A stretch of 64,000 nucleotides of DNA, taken from NCBI GenBank assembly GCA_001464615.1, contig LNFI01000028.1, positions 1 to 64,000 on the forward strand, in the 5' to 3' direction. This DNA is from Sphingomonadales bacterium Ga0077557 (lineage in GTDB: Bacteria; Pseudomonadota; Alphaproteobacteria; Sphingomonadales; Sphingomonadaceae). The translations under genes were made by a program, and so were the position numbers. Of this stretch, positions 54,694-63,220 are shown one piece after another (the stretch's first letter is position 1; every line of letters begins with the position of its first letter). The notes under the pieces are model-generated. The model worked only from the letters and a program-made list of their open reading frames with translations, ran no database searches and was not told the origin of the DNA.

Positions 54694-55974
54694 ATGAAGG
54701 GCCTAAACGATCTGAAATATGCCGGTTTTCTGGCGTTTTCATGTGGAGTCTTGCTCGCCGCGGCATCGCCGGCACAGGCACAGCAGGCCAGCCCTACCGA
54801 TGATCTCGATGCGATTATCGATACCGCCAATGATCCTGACGCCGCCCTGCGACTCGCGCGCGAACAAAGTGATACGGGCGATTTGATCGCAGCGGCAGCG
54901 ACGATGGAGCGGGCGTTGCTTGCCCAGCCCGGCGCTGCGACCACGCGGCTTCGGCTATACTATGTCACAACCCTGTGCCGCCTTGATGATCGTGCCCGCG
55001 CCCAAATTGAACTCGCCAAGATTAATCCGGCACAGATTGACGAAGGCGATTGGCGGATCGCGGTGGACGCCTGTGGCGCGCTTGAACGCCCGACCGGCGT
55101 GGCGGCAGCACCCCGGGCTTTGGCCGGCAAGCTGGCGATTGGCTTTGCCTATGATACCGACGCGCTTGGTGCCTTGTCGGTGGCGTTTAATTTCCCTGGC
55201 CTCGGCAGCGTGGCCGATGATGATTTTTCCTTCATCGCCGCCGGGCAGATTGATGGGCGCGTGGCGCTTGGCCAAAGCTATCTTTACGGCGGCTTATGGG
55301 GCCAGACCAAGAATGCACTTGGCCCCTCGGGGCTTGATTATCAGATCGGCGCGGTGCGGGCGGGCTATGGTCGGCAAACCGGGGGTTTCGGCTTTTCGCT
55401 GGGCGGCGTGGTCGAACATGCCCGGCTGCAGGGCGCGCCGTTTGTCACCGAATATGGCGGCCAGGCCGAAATGGCGGTCACGACCGGTCGCACGGGGCGG
55501 ATCGCCCTGCGCGGGGAAGCGGTCCGTCAGGATTATGTCGGCTCTCTGCCATTTTTCTCCCGCAATGGCGGGCGCTATGATCTCGCGATCGATTATAGCG
55601 CCACCACCCGCAGGAACGCCCAATGGGTGATCGGGGCGGCGGTTGAGGATAAGACCGCCGATACCGATTATCTCGGTTATCGCGGCGCCCGGGTGTACAG
55701 CGCCTTCCGCCAGCCAATCGGCCATGCTGGCGGTTATGGCGCACTTTCCTCGACGATCAGATTTGTCGATTTTCGCGACGCGCTGTTCATCACAGACCGA
55801 CAGGAAACCCGCTTTTTTACGCGGGCGGCGCTCGGCATGCCGATATTCGGCAATGGCTTTGGTGTAGAGGGCGGCGTCAGCCACACGCGGCGCGACTATA
55901 ATCAGGCCAGCTTCCTGCGCGATTATGATAGTTTCGGCGTCGACGTGCAGTTGGTGTGGAATTTCGGCAAATGA
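54694..55974 (+). CDS. Slam-like outer-membrane protein (DUF560, TPR + beta-barrel)
   Basis: 426 residues from the ATG at 54694 (GGGGGGAAAG upstream). The signal peptide ends ASPAQAQ. Residues about 35-110 are TPR-like helices (AALRLAREQSDTGDLIAAAATMERALLAQPGAATTRLRLYYVTTL). From about 145 it is a beta-barrel (LAIGFAYDTDALGALSVAFNF ... VEGGVSHTRRDYNQASFLRDYDSFGVDVQLVWNFGK), the layout of surface-lipoprotein-assembly-modifier proteins. Eleven bases before the FecR gene. Confidence 0.75.
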   Translation: MKGLNDLKYAGFLAFSCGVLLAAASPAQAQQASPTDDLDAIIDTANDPDAALRLAREQSDTGDLIAAAATMERALLAQPGAATTRLRLYYVTTLCRLDDRARAQIELAKINPAQIDEGDWRIAVDACGALERPTGVAAAPRALAGKLAIGFAYDTDALGALSVAFNFPGLGSVADDDFSFIAAGQIDGRVALGQSYLYGGLWGQTKNALGPSGLDYQIGAVRAGYGRQTGGFGFSLGGVVEHARLQGAPFVTEYGGQAEMAVTTGRTGRIALRGEAVRQDYVGSLPFFSRNGGRYDLAIDYSATTRRNAQWVIGAAVEDKTADTDYLGYRGARVYSAFRQPIGHAGGYGALSSTIRFVDFRDALFITDRQETRFFTRAALGMPIFGNGFGVEGGVSHTRRDYNQASFLRDYDSFGVDVQLVWNFGK

Positions 55975-55985
55975 GGAGCGATCGC

Positions 55986-56855
55986 ATGCCCAAGCGGATC
56001 ACCCTGATCAGCGCCGCCGCGCTTGGTGCGCTGGCCCCATTGCTGGCTGCTTTGCCGGCGGCCGCGCAAACCGTTGGCGCCAATGCCGCCGTGATCAACG
56101 ACGTGACGATGACAACGCAGGCGCAGCCGGTGCGGCACCGCGCGGTCGTCAAGGAACGCGTTTCGCTGGGCAATGATATCGATACCGGCAGGGCGAGCCG
56201 CTTGCAGGTGTTGCTGCTTGATCGGACAATCTTTGCCCTGGGCAGCAATTCGCGGATCAAGGTGGATCGCTTCGTTTATGATCCGAGCCGTAAGGCCAGC
56301 GCGGTCGGGCTATCGGTTGCGCGCGGCACATTTCGCTTCATGTCGAGCCGGGCGTTGCATGCCAATCCAGGCCAGTCGTCCATTCGCACACCGGTCGCCA
56401 CCATTGGGGTGCGTGGCACGATCGTTGAAGGGGCGGTGGGGGCCGCCGCCTTGATGATCGCCCGGCGGGAAGCGGGGCTTGGCCGCTATGCCGGTGATCC
56501 ACAGACCGCCTCGCTGATCCTGCTGCGCGGGCCCGGCGCCAATGCGCAAGGCGGCGAAACCCCGGGGGCGATTGATGTGACCGTCGGCGACAAGACGGTG
56601 CCCGTTGAGCAACCGGGTTATGCCGTGTTTGTGCCTGGTGCTGGCCAGCCCCTAATTGGGCCGTTTTTGATGTCGCGCGCGGGATCGGCGATGCTGAGCG
56701 ACATGCTGGGCACCAGCGCCGCACAGATTGCTGCGGAAGAACGCCAAGTGTTGCAGCGCAACCCTGTGGTCGATGATTTCTTTGAAAACGACAAGGGTGA
56801 ACGGTCGACCCGGCCAAGCCCGAACCAGCCAAGCCCAAACAGCCCGACCCCGTAA
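55986..56855 (+). CDS. Exported FecR-domain protein
   Basis: 289 residues from the ATG at 55986. The signal peptide ends ALPAAAQ. The FecR domain covers about 45-165: RVSLGNDIDTGRASRLQVLLLDRTIFALGSNSRIKVDRFVYDP and SSIRTPVATIGVRGTIVE. There is no cytoplasmic anti-sigma helix and no TM anchor besides the signal, so it is not a classical FecR sigma regulator. The tail has three Pro-rich NQPSPN-like repeats. Convergent with the CHASE2 cyclase gene, 11 bases apart. Confidence 0.87.
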   Translation: MPKRITLISAAALGALAPLLAALPAAAQTVGANAAVINDVTMTTQAQPVRHRAVVKERVSLGNDIDTGRASRLQVLLLDRTIFALGSNSRIKVDRFVYDPSRKASAVGLSVARGTFRFMSSRALHANPGQSSIRTPVATIGVRGTIVEGAVGAAALMIARREAGLGRYAGDPQTASLILLRGPGANAQGGETPGAIDVTVGDKTVPVEQPGYAVFVPGAGQPLIGPFLMSRAGSAMLSDMLGTSAAQIAAEERQVLQRNPVVDDFFENDKGERSTRPSPNQPSPNSPTP

Positions 56856-56866
56856 GGCAGGCCGCG

Positions 56867-59125
56867 TTATTTTTCGTTCGCGTTAAAAACGCCGTCCCAG
56901 TCATCGCCGGGCGGATTCTGCTGAAAATCGGTAATCCGTCCCGCGATGATCTGATGCTGATGCGCCAGGCTGAACCCTGCGACAAGCGGTGCCGCCGCGT
57001 CGATCAGCGCCAGTGCCTCTGCCCATTGCTGCGCCCAATAAGCGGCCATGATCTCCGTGTGCAGCCGCTCGATCCGCCGGAAATTAGGGCTGATGGCGAC
57101 CTCCTCATCGCCGAGCAGCGCATAAATCTCCTCCGCCGCACCGCGCCCCACCACGCGTACCCTATCGATAGGCACCGTCGCAAAAGCAGTGATATCGCGC
57201 TGTAACGCTGCACCGATGATGATTGGCACCTGATAATATTTGGTCAGCCCCTCCAGCCTTGAGGCGAGGTTCACGGTGTCGCCGATCAGCGAATAGGACA
57301 GGCGTTGCGCCGATCCCATATTGCCCACGCAGCAGGGCCCCGCATTCAGGCCGATGCCGATCTGCACGGCGGGCGGCCAGGGCGTTGCGGTTTGCATGGC
57401 CATCACCTGATTCATCGCTTCAAGCTTCGCGACCATTTCCAGCGCGCCGCGCGCGGCGTTGGCGTGCTGATCGGGATCGTCGAGCGGCGCGTTCCAGAAG
57501 GCAAGGATCGCATCCCCGATAAATTTGTCGATCGTGGCCTGGCGGGCGAGCAGGATGTCGCACATCGGCGTCAGGAAGGCGATTAGGAATCGGATGATCT
57601 CCTGCGGCCCCATGGACTCGGAAATGCTGGAGAAACGGCGGATATCGCAGAACAACACCGTCATTTCGCGCACCTCGCCGCCCAGTTCGAGCTGGCCGGG
57701 ATCATCGACGATCCGTTTGACAAGGGTGGGGGACAGATACCGGTCAAACGCGCGGTGAATATAGGCGCGCTGACGCTCCTCGCGGTAAAAGGTGACCCCC
57801 GTGCCGACGATATAAACGAGCAACAGTGCGATCACCGGATAGGTCGGATCAAGCAGATAATGATAGCGCAGAAACGCGCCCCAGCTGCCGATCATCATCC
57901 CGCCAATCGCGACCACGCCCAGCACCGCGCCACGCATCGCCCCCAGCCGAGGGAGCAGCAGCGCGAGCACCAGGCCCAACACCAGCAACAGGCTGCGTTC
58001 CAGCCCGATCGCCCAATCGGGACGCACCAAATAGCGGCCAAGGATCATCTGCTCGATCGCCTGGGTATGGACCATCACGCCCAATTCGCGGTCCTGCAGC
58101 GGCGTGGCGACCAGATCGCGCAACCCCGCAGCCCCTGTGCCGATCAGCACGATCCGCCCGTCAAACGCTGTTCGCAGTTCAGTGGGGCTGAGCGCGCCGG
58201 TCAGAATTTTCCAGGCCGGAATCGTCCGCGCGGGATGCGGCTGTGTGAAATACATCCATAATTCGCCAGCGGGCGTGGTTGGTACCGTGAATTGGCCGAC
58301 CTTGATCGACACGACTTCGGTTGCCCCGGCACCAAGCTCGCTGCCCAATTCGCCACTCGCATCGGTCGATTTGACGATGACCGATCCGGCTTCCTGCGCA
58401 GTGCGCAAAGCGTCGAGCGACAGCGCGGGGAGCAATTGTTCCTGTTGCGCGGCGATCAGCGGGATTTTGCGGACGATCCCGTCGCGGTCGCCGATCAGGC
58501 TGACAAAGCCCGCCCCCGCCCCGGCATCACGCAACGCAGGTAGCGGCTCAATCGCGCTGGTAAAGCGCTGCACCGCGCTGGCAGGGGAGCTGCCGGCCAT
58601 CGCCAGCCCAGCCTTGGGTTCAACCTTGGGGCCATCGCCGTCCTGGCCCAGAAAATAACCGAGCGTGACGGGCGCGTTGGCAATCGCGGCGGCCAGTGTC
58701 GCATCATTATCGGGCAGGGCGCGCAGGGCAGCGAGCGCGGCCGCGTCGCTACCAGTGCGTTGCAAATGTGTGGCGATGCGACCGGGCGAGGTGCGATCGG
58801 GCTCTGAAAACACGATGTCATAAGCAATCGATGCAGCGCCTGCATCGGCGATCCGCTTGGTCAGATCGGCGATGTCGGTGCGCGGCCAGGGCCATTGGCC
58901 GAGGCGCCGGATCGATTCATCATCAATATCGACGATGCGGACGGGTGCTTCTTCATAGGGGCGGGGGGCGGCACGCTGATAGCTATCGAACAGCAACAGC
59001 CCCAACCGCTCCAGCTGCGGCACGCCGACCAGCTGCAGCAGCGCTACCGCCGCCAGCGCGGCAAGTTCGGGCAGGACCAGCCCGCTCTTGCTGTTCTTGA
59101 AATACCGTCCTGCCCAATTGGCCAT
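56867..59125 (-). CDS. CHASE2-domain adenylate cyclase (class III)
   Basis: 752 residues from the ATG at 59125. TM1 is near residues 18-35; an extracytoplasmic CHASE2 sensor occupies about 45-330 (VRIVDIDDESIRRLGQWPWPRTDIADLTKRI ... GRIVLIGTGAAGLRDLVATPL); three TM helices follow at about 355-440. The cyclase domain runs from about 480: FCDIRRFSSISE and IDKFIGDAILAFWNAP (two metal Asp plus the adenine-selecting Lys), then SLIGDTVNLASRLEG (Asp and transition-state Asn/Arg). All catalytic positions look intact, so cAMP production is expected in response to a periplasmic cue. Confidence 0.93.
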   Translation of the reverse strand: MANWAGRYFKNSKSGLVLPELAALAAVALLQLVGVPQLERLGLLLFDSYQRAAPRPYEEAPVRIVDIDDESIRRLGQWPWPRTDIADLTKRIADAGAASIAYDIVFSEPDRTSPGRIATHLQRTGSDAAALAALRALPDNDATLAAAIANAPVTLGYFLGQDGDGPKVEPKAGLAMAGSSPASAVQRFTSAIEPLPALRDAGAGAGFVSLIGDRDGIVRKIPLIAAQQEQLLPALSLDALRTAQEAGSVIVKSTDASGELGSELGAGATEVVSIKVGQFTVPTTPAGELWMYFTQPHPARTIPAWKILTGALSPTELRTAFDGRIVLIGTGAAGLRDLVATPLQDRELGVMVHTQAIEQMILGRYLVRPDWAIGLERSLLLVLGLVLALLLPRLGAMRGAVLGVVAIGGMMIGSWGAFLRYHYLLDPTYPVIALLLVYIVGTGVTFYREERQRAYIHRAFDRYLSPTLVKRIVDDPGQLELGGEVREMTVLFCDIRRFSSISESMGPQEIIRFLIAFLTPMCDILLARQATIDKFIGDAILAFWNAPLDDPDQHANAARGALEMVAKLEAMNQVMAMQTATPWPPAVQIGIGLNAGPCCVGNMGSAQRLSYSLIGDTVNLASRLEGLTKYYQVPIIIGAALQRDITAFATVPIDRVRVVGRGAAEEIYALLGDEEVAISPNFRRIERLHTEIMAAYWAQQWAEALALIDAAAPLVAGFSLAHQHQIIAGRITDFQQNPPGDDWDGVFNANEK

Positions 59126-59215
59126 GGACTGCGCCCCCCGATGCCGCCGCCACCGCCATAGCAGGAAATTGTTAATGGCGCTTCCTTTCGGCGGGACAAG
59201 CGCTAGGCGGGGTGG

Positions 59216-59650
59216 ATGACGGATCGTGCACCGCCTCCGGCTCCGGACCGCCCTGGCCCCCGGCACGGCGCATCAGCGCCGCTGAAGATCTATTTCGATG
59301 GCGGGTGTCGCCCCAATCCGGGGGTGATGGAGGCGGCGGTGGTGGTCGGTGGAGCGGTGTATCTGCTGCGCGATCTTGGCCAGGGCAGCAGTGCCGATGC
59401 CGAATGGCTGGCGTTGATCCATGCCATGCGCATCGCTGTCGCGCGCGGTACCAGTGATTATGTGCTGTTGGGGGATGCCAAGGGGGTGGTGGCGCAGGCA
59501 ATTGGCACGGCGAAATGCCGCGGCGTTGCGATTGCGCATCGCGAACGTCTGATGGCGCTGGTGCCGCCGGGACAGGGGCTGCGTGTCCGCTATATCACGC
59601 GCACCCAGAATCTCGCCGGGATTGCGCTGGCGCGGCTGCACGATCGGTGA
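59216..59650 (+). CDS. RNase H-like (reverse-transcriptase-like/RNase HI family) protein
   Basis: 144 residues. LKIYFDGGCRPNPGVMEAAVVVGG (first Asp), SADAEWLALIHAMRIA (Glu) and YVLLGDAKGVVAQAIG (Asp) follow the RNase H order; the usual final Asp is replaced by the NLAGIAL variant of this alphaproteobacterial family. Starts 90 bases from the divergent cyclase gene. The stop overlaps the GST gene (GTGA). Confidence 0.8.
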   Translation: MTDRAPPPAPDRPGPRHGASAPLKIYFDGGCRPNPGVMEAAVVVGGAVYLLRDLGQGSSADAEWLALIHAMRIAVARGTSDYVLLGDAKGVVAQAIGTAKCRGVAIAHRERLMALVPPGQGLRVRYITRTQNLAGIALARLHDR

Positions 59651-60267
59651 GCGCGATCCTCTACAGCTTCAGGCGCTGCCCCTATGCGATGCGCGCGCGC
59701 ATGGCATTGCTGGAGAGCGGGCTTGTGGTCGAACTGCGCGAGGTCGCGCTCGGCAACAAGCCGCCTGAAATGATCGCCGCCTCCGCCAAGGCGACGGTGC
59801 CGGTATTGGTGCCAGACGATGGCCCGGTGATCGACGAAAGCATCGACATCATGCGTTGGGCGCTCGCCCGGCATGACCCGGAGGACTGGCTGGGCGGCGA
59901 GGATCGCGCGCTGATCGGGCTATTTGATAGCGATTTCAAACATCATCTCGACCGGTACAAATACCCGGATCGCCACACTGCCGACCCGATCGCGCACCGC
60001 GATGCCGGCGTGTCGCTGCTGATCCCGCTTGATGCCCGGCTCGGCCAGCAGCACAACCTATCGCGTGACGCCTGTTCGATCACCGATATCGCGATCATGC
60101 CCTTCATCCGGCAATTCGCCGCTGTCGACCAGGGTTGGTTTTATCGGCAGCCCTTGCCGTACCTGCAGCCCTGGCTGGCCCGGCAGATGGGATCAGCCCT
60201 GTTTGAGCGGGCGATGCTGCGGGTGAAACCGTGGGTAGCGGGCGATCCGGCGGTTTATCTCGGCTAG
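59647..60267 (+). CDS. Glutathione S-transferase-like protein
   Basis: 206 residues from a GTG in the RNase H stop codon; the frame is open earlier, to 59515. The N-terminal thioredoxin-like domain is AILYSFRRCPYAMRARMALLESG (CPYA active-site-like motif), ATVPVLVPDDGPVIDESIDIMRW (cis-Pro and Glu/Ser glutathione contacts), followed by a helical C-terminal domain. The last 75 bases overlap, tail to tail, the FAD-oxidoreductase frame on the other strand. Confidence 0.85.
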   Translation: MSAILYSFRRCPYAMRARMALLESGLVVELREVALGNKPPEMIAASAKATVPVLVPDDGPVIDESIDIMRWALARHDPEDWLGGEDRALIGLFDSDFKHHLDRYKYPDRHTADPIAHRDAGVSLLIPLDARLGQQHNLSRDACSITDIAIMPFIRQFAAVDQGWFYRQPLPYLQPWLARQMGSALFERAMLRVKPWVAGDPAVYLG

Positions 60268-61977
60268 AGTAACGTGCGTTAAATCTGAACCACCTCCGTT
60301 CGGCCTGAGCGAAGTCGAAGGCCAAGCGGTGCGCCCTGTGCTTCGACTTCGCTCAGCACGAACGGTTCGGCTGTTGGCCACTGCCTCTGCGACCTTGATG
60401 CCATCAACCGCCGCTGACAGGATGCCGCCTGCATAGCCCGCCCCTTCGCCTGCCGGGAACAGACCCCTGGTGTTGAGGCTCTGAAAATCATCGCCGCGGG
60501 TGAAGCGCACCGGCGAAGAGGTGCGCGTTTCCACCCCCGTCATGACGACGTCTGGATGGTCATAGCCGGGGATTTGGCGGCCAAAAACCGGGATTGCTTC
60601 ACGCATCGCCGCTACCGCGTAATCGGGCAGGCACTCGGCGAGATCGGTCGGCGTCACCCCCGGACGGTAGGAGGGGACGATCGATCCCAGCGCTTCTGAC
60701 GGTTTACCGGCTAGGAAATCGCCCAGCTTCTGCGCCGGTGCTTTGTAGTTCGATCCCCCGGCAACATAGGCTTTCGATTCCCAGTGCCGCTGGAACGCCA
60801 GCCCTGCCAATGGATCGCCGGGATAATCACGCGCCGGATCGATCGCGACGACAAAGCCCGAATTGGCGTTGCGTTCATTGCGCGAATATTGGCTCATGCC
60901 ATTGGTCGCGACGCGTCCCTCCTCCGACGTTGCTGCCACCACCGTGCCGCCTGGGCACATGCAAAAGCTGTAGACCGTCCGCCCGTTCGAGCAGTGGTGC
61001 GAGATGTGATATTCCGCCGCGCCCAATATCTCATGCCCGGCATGCACGCCGAAGCGCGCGCGGTCGATCCAGCTTTGCGGGTGTTCGATGCGCACCCCGA
61101 TCGAAAAGGGCTTGGCCTCAACGAACACGCCGGCTGCGTGCAGCATCGCAAAGGTATCGCGCGCGCTATGGCCGATGGCGAGCACGACCCGGTCGGCCTC
61201 CAGATAGTCGCCAGTATGAAGATGCAGCCCGCGCACGCGCCGCTCGCCGGTTGAATCGGTCGCGATGTCGATGCCATCGACGCGGGTCTGGAAACGATAT
61301 TCGCCGCCCAACCCTTCGATCGTTTCGCGGATGCTCTCGACCATCGTCACCAGCCGGAAGGTGCCGATATGCGGGTGCGCTTCGGTGAGGATTTCGGCAG
61401 GGGCCCCTGCCTTCACAAATTCGGTCAGCACCTTGCGGTCAAGGTGGCGGGTGTCCTTGATCCGGCTGTAGAGCTTGCCGTCGGAGAAAGTCCCCGCGCC
61501 GCCCTCGCCAAACTGCGCGTTCGATTCGGGGTTGAGCACGCTGCGCCGCCACAGGCCCCAGGTATCCTTGGTCCGTTCGCGCACCACCTTGCCGCGATCA
61601 AGGATGATCGGCCGATAGCCCATTTGCGCGAGGATAAGGCCCGCGAACAGCCCGCACGGCCCCGTACCGATGACGACGGGGCGAAGCGCCGTGCTACCCT
61701 CGGGCGCCTTCCCGACGAAGCTGTAGCGCGTGTCTGGCGTGCGCTGGACGCGTTTGTCGCGGCGGCACCGCGCCAGCACCGTGTCTTCATTCTTCACATT
61801 GACGTCGACCGTATAGACCAGCTCGATCGCGGCCTTGTTGCGGGCATCATGCGCGCGCCGGGCGATGACATATTTGATCAGCTCGCGCGGGGTGATCTTC
61901 AGCCGTTTGCAGATCGCGGCGGGGATCGCTTCGTCGGGGTGGTGGAGCGGCAGGGTCAGTTCGGTCAGGCGGAGCAT
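60193..61977 (-). CDS. NAD(P)/FAD-dependent oxidoreductase with repeat-derived C-terminal extension
   Basis: 594 residues. An N-terminal about 80-residue domain (RLKITPRELIKYVIARRAHDARNKAAIELVYTVDV) precedes FAD motif VVIGTGPCGLFAGLILAQMGYRPIILDRG, then GEGGAGTFSDGKLYSRIKD and, near the end, GLFPAGEGAGYAGGILSAAVDGIKVAEAVA, where this family normally stops within a few residues. Here about 60 further residues (from about 535) come from the dispersed repeat at 60296-60372 and from sequence antisense to the GST gene. The enzyme core looks intact; substrate unknown. Confidence 0.88.
   Translation of the reverse strand: MLRLTELTLPLHHPDEAIPAAICKRLKITPRELIKYVIARRAHDARNKAAIELVYTVDVNVKNEDTVLARCRRDKRVQRTPDTRYSFVGKAPEGSTALRPVVIGTGPCGLFAGLILAQMGYRPIILDRGKVVRERTKDTWGLWRRSVLNPESNAQFGEGGAGTFSDGKLYSRIKDTRHLDRKVLTEFVKAGAPAEILTEAHPHIGTFRLVTMVESIRETIEGLGGEYRFQTRVDGIDIATDSTGERRVRGLHLHTGDYLEADRVVLAIGHSARDTFAMLHAAGVFVEAKPFSIGVRIEHPQSWIDRARFGVHAGHEILGAAEYHISHHCSNGRTVYSFCMCPGGTVVAATSEEGRVATNGMSQYSRNERNANSGFVVAIDPARDYPGDPLAGLAFQRHWESKAYVAGGSNYKAPAQKLGDFLAGKPSEALGSIVPSYRPGVTPTDLAECLPDYAVAAMREAIPVFGRQIPGYDHPDVVMTGVETRTSSPVRFTRGDDFQSLNTRGLFPAGEGAGYAGGILSAAVDGIKVAEAVANSRTVRAERSRSTGRTAWPSTSLRPNGGGSDLTHVTLAEINRRIARYPRFHPQHRPLKQG
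60296..60372. repeat. Dispersed palindromic repeat, copy 2, inside a coding frame
   Basis: The left arm CCGTTCGGCCTGAGCGAAGT at 60297 onward and the right arm (CTTCGACTTCGCTCAGCACG then AACGG at 60340-60364) are inverted copies of about 25 bases. Related to the copy at 47859-47941. It is read through as the C-terminal extension of the FAD-dependent oxidoreductase. Confidence 0.7.
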
Positions 61978-62082
61978 GCGTCCGCCTGTAGCCGCTGGGG
62001 GCGGGGGATGCCATCCGGCGTTGGTGCGATCGCAACGTGCTCTGCAAACAGTGGCGGGGCCTATTGCCCTGCGCCATCGCCG

Positions 62083-63033
62083 TTAGCCAATAAACGCCTC
62101 AATCTCCGCCCAATTGTCGTTCACCATCGCCCGCCCGGCGTTGACCGCGCGCGCAATCTTGGCGGGATCAAATTCCAGCGTGTCAGAAAAATCCTCGGTC
62201 GGTTCGATCACTTTGACGGGCACGAAACGATATTTCGCAATCTGGGTATCCAGTGGCAGCAACAGCTTGCTCGCCGCCGCGCCTGACATTCCCGTGGCCA
62301 GCAGCTGGGCGAGCATGGCTTTGCGCGCGGCGATCAGATCATTGATCAACCCGGTATTGGCGAGATCGTTGCGCGACACTTCGGCTTGCAGAATATTGAC
62401 CGACCGCAGCCCGATCGGGATTAGCCCGCCATATTTTTTGGCCGTCGCCAGCTTGGAGACCGGCGACGCGCGGATGACCAGGATGTTGCTTGGGTTAAGC
62501 TCCATCGCTGCGCCGAGCGGGGTGACTTCCTTCACGCCGCCATCGACCCATTGCTGTTTGTCGGTGGTTTCGAGCGGATCGAAAAACACCGGCATCGCGC
62601 AGCTGGCGTAGACCCAATCGTGGATATAGGGAGCGCTCTTATCGATGGTCCGGAATTCGCCCGACTGTAGGTTGACCACACCCAGCTGCAGATTGACACT
62701 GGATGCCGCCAGCTTCGCCGGGTTAGCGAAATTTTTGAGCAATTTGCGCAACGGGGCGGTGTTGTGCAGTCCCTTGCCGCCAAAGATAACGGTCCCCAAC
62801 AGCCCGGAGCGATCGGTATAGATATCGCTGTTGCCCTTAATGCCGGTCCACACCTTGAGCAGCCCGGCGATGTCATCCTGCGCGACGCCAAGCGCCTGGA
62901 TCGCGCCCGTAGAGGTACCGACGGCAATGGCGGGCTTCACGCCATGCGTCGTGATCAGCGCGTCGAGCACGCCGACCTGGAACGCGCCCTTGGCTCCGCC
63001 GCCACTGAGCACGATTGCCAATTTCTTCGCCAT
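62083..63033 (-). CDS. Patatin-like phospholipase
   Basis: 316 residues. GGGAKGAFQVGVLDAL (oxyanion glycine loop, residues about 10-25), GTSTG (nucleophile Ser in GxSxG, about 39-43) and WVDGGVKEV (catalytic Asp in DGG, about 165-173) give the Ser-Asp dyad of patatins. No signal peptide, so probably cytoplasmic or membrane-associated lipid hydrolase. Confidence 0.9.
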   Translation of the reverse strand: MAKKLAIVLSGGGAKGAFQVGVLDALITTHGVKPAIAVGTSTGAIQALGVAQDDIAGLLKVWTGIKGNSDIYTDRSGLLGTVIFGGKGLHNTAPLRKLLKNFANPAKLAASSVNLQLGVVNLQSGEFRTIDKSAPYIHDWVYASCAMPVFFDPLETTDKQQWVDGGVKEVTPLGAAMELNPSNILVIRASPVSKLATAKKYGGLIPIGLRSVNILQAEVSRNDLANTGLINDLIAARKAMLAQLLATGMSGAAASKLLLPLDTQIAKYRFVPVKVIEPTEDFSDTLEFDPAKIARAVNAGRAMVNDNWAEIEAFIG

Positions 63034-63220
63034 GGCTTGTCCCCCGTTTAGTCGATGAACGACATCGACACTATAGGCGACGCTAAGGGAAAAATACTAG
63101 ATACAATTTTGGATGAAAAGTGCGGAGCAGTTAAAGATGATCGACCGCTTTTTTCATCAATTCCAATATTGCGAAGCAAGACAAGGCGACCCGGACGCAG
63201 ACGTCAGCGCCCACCTCGTC

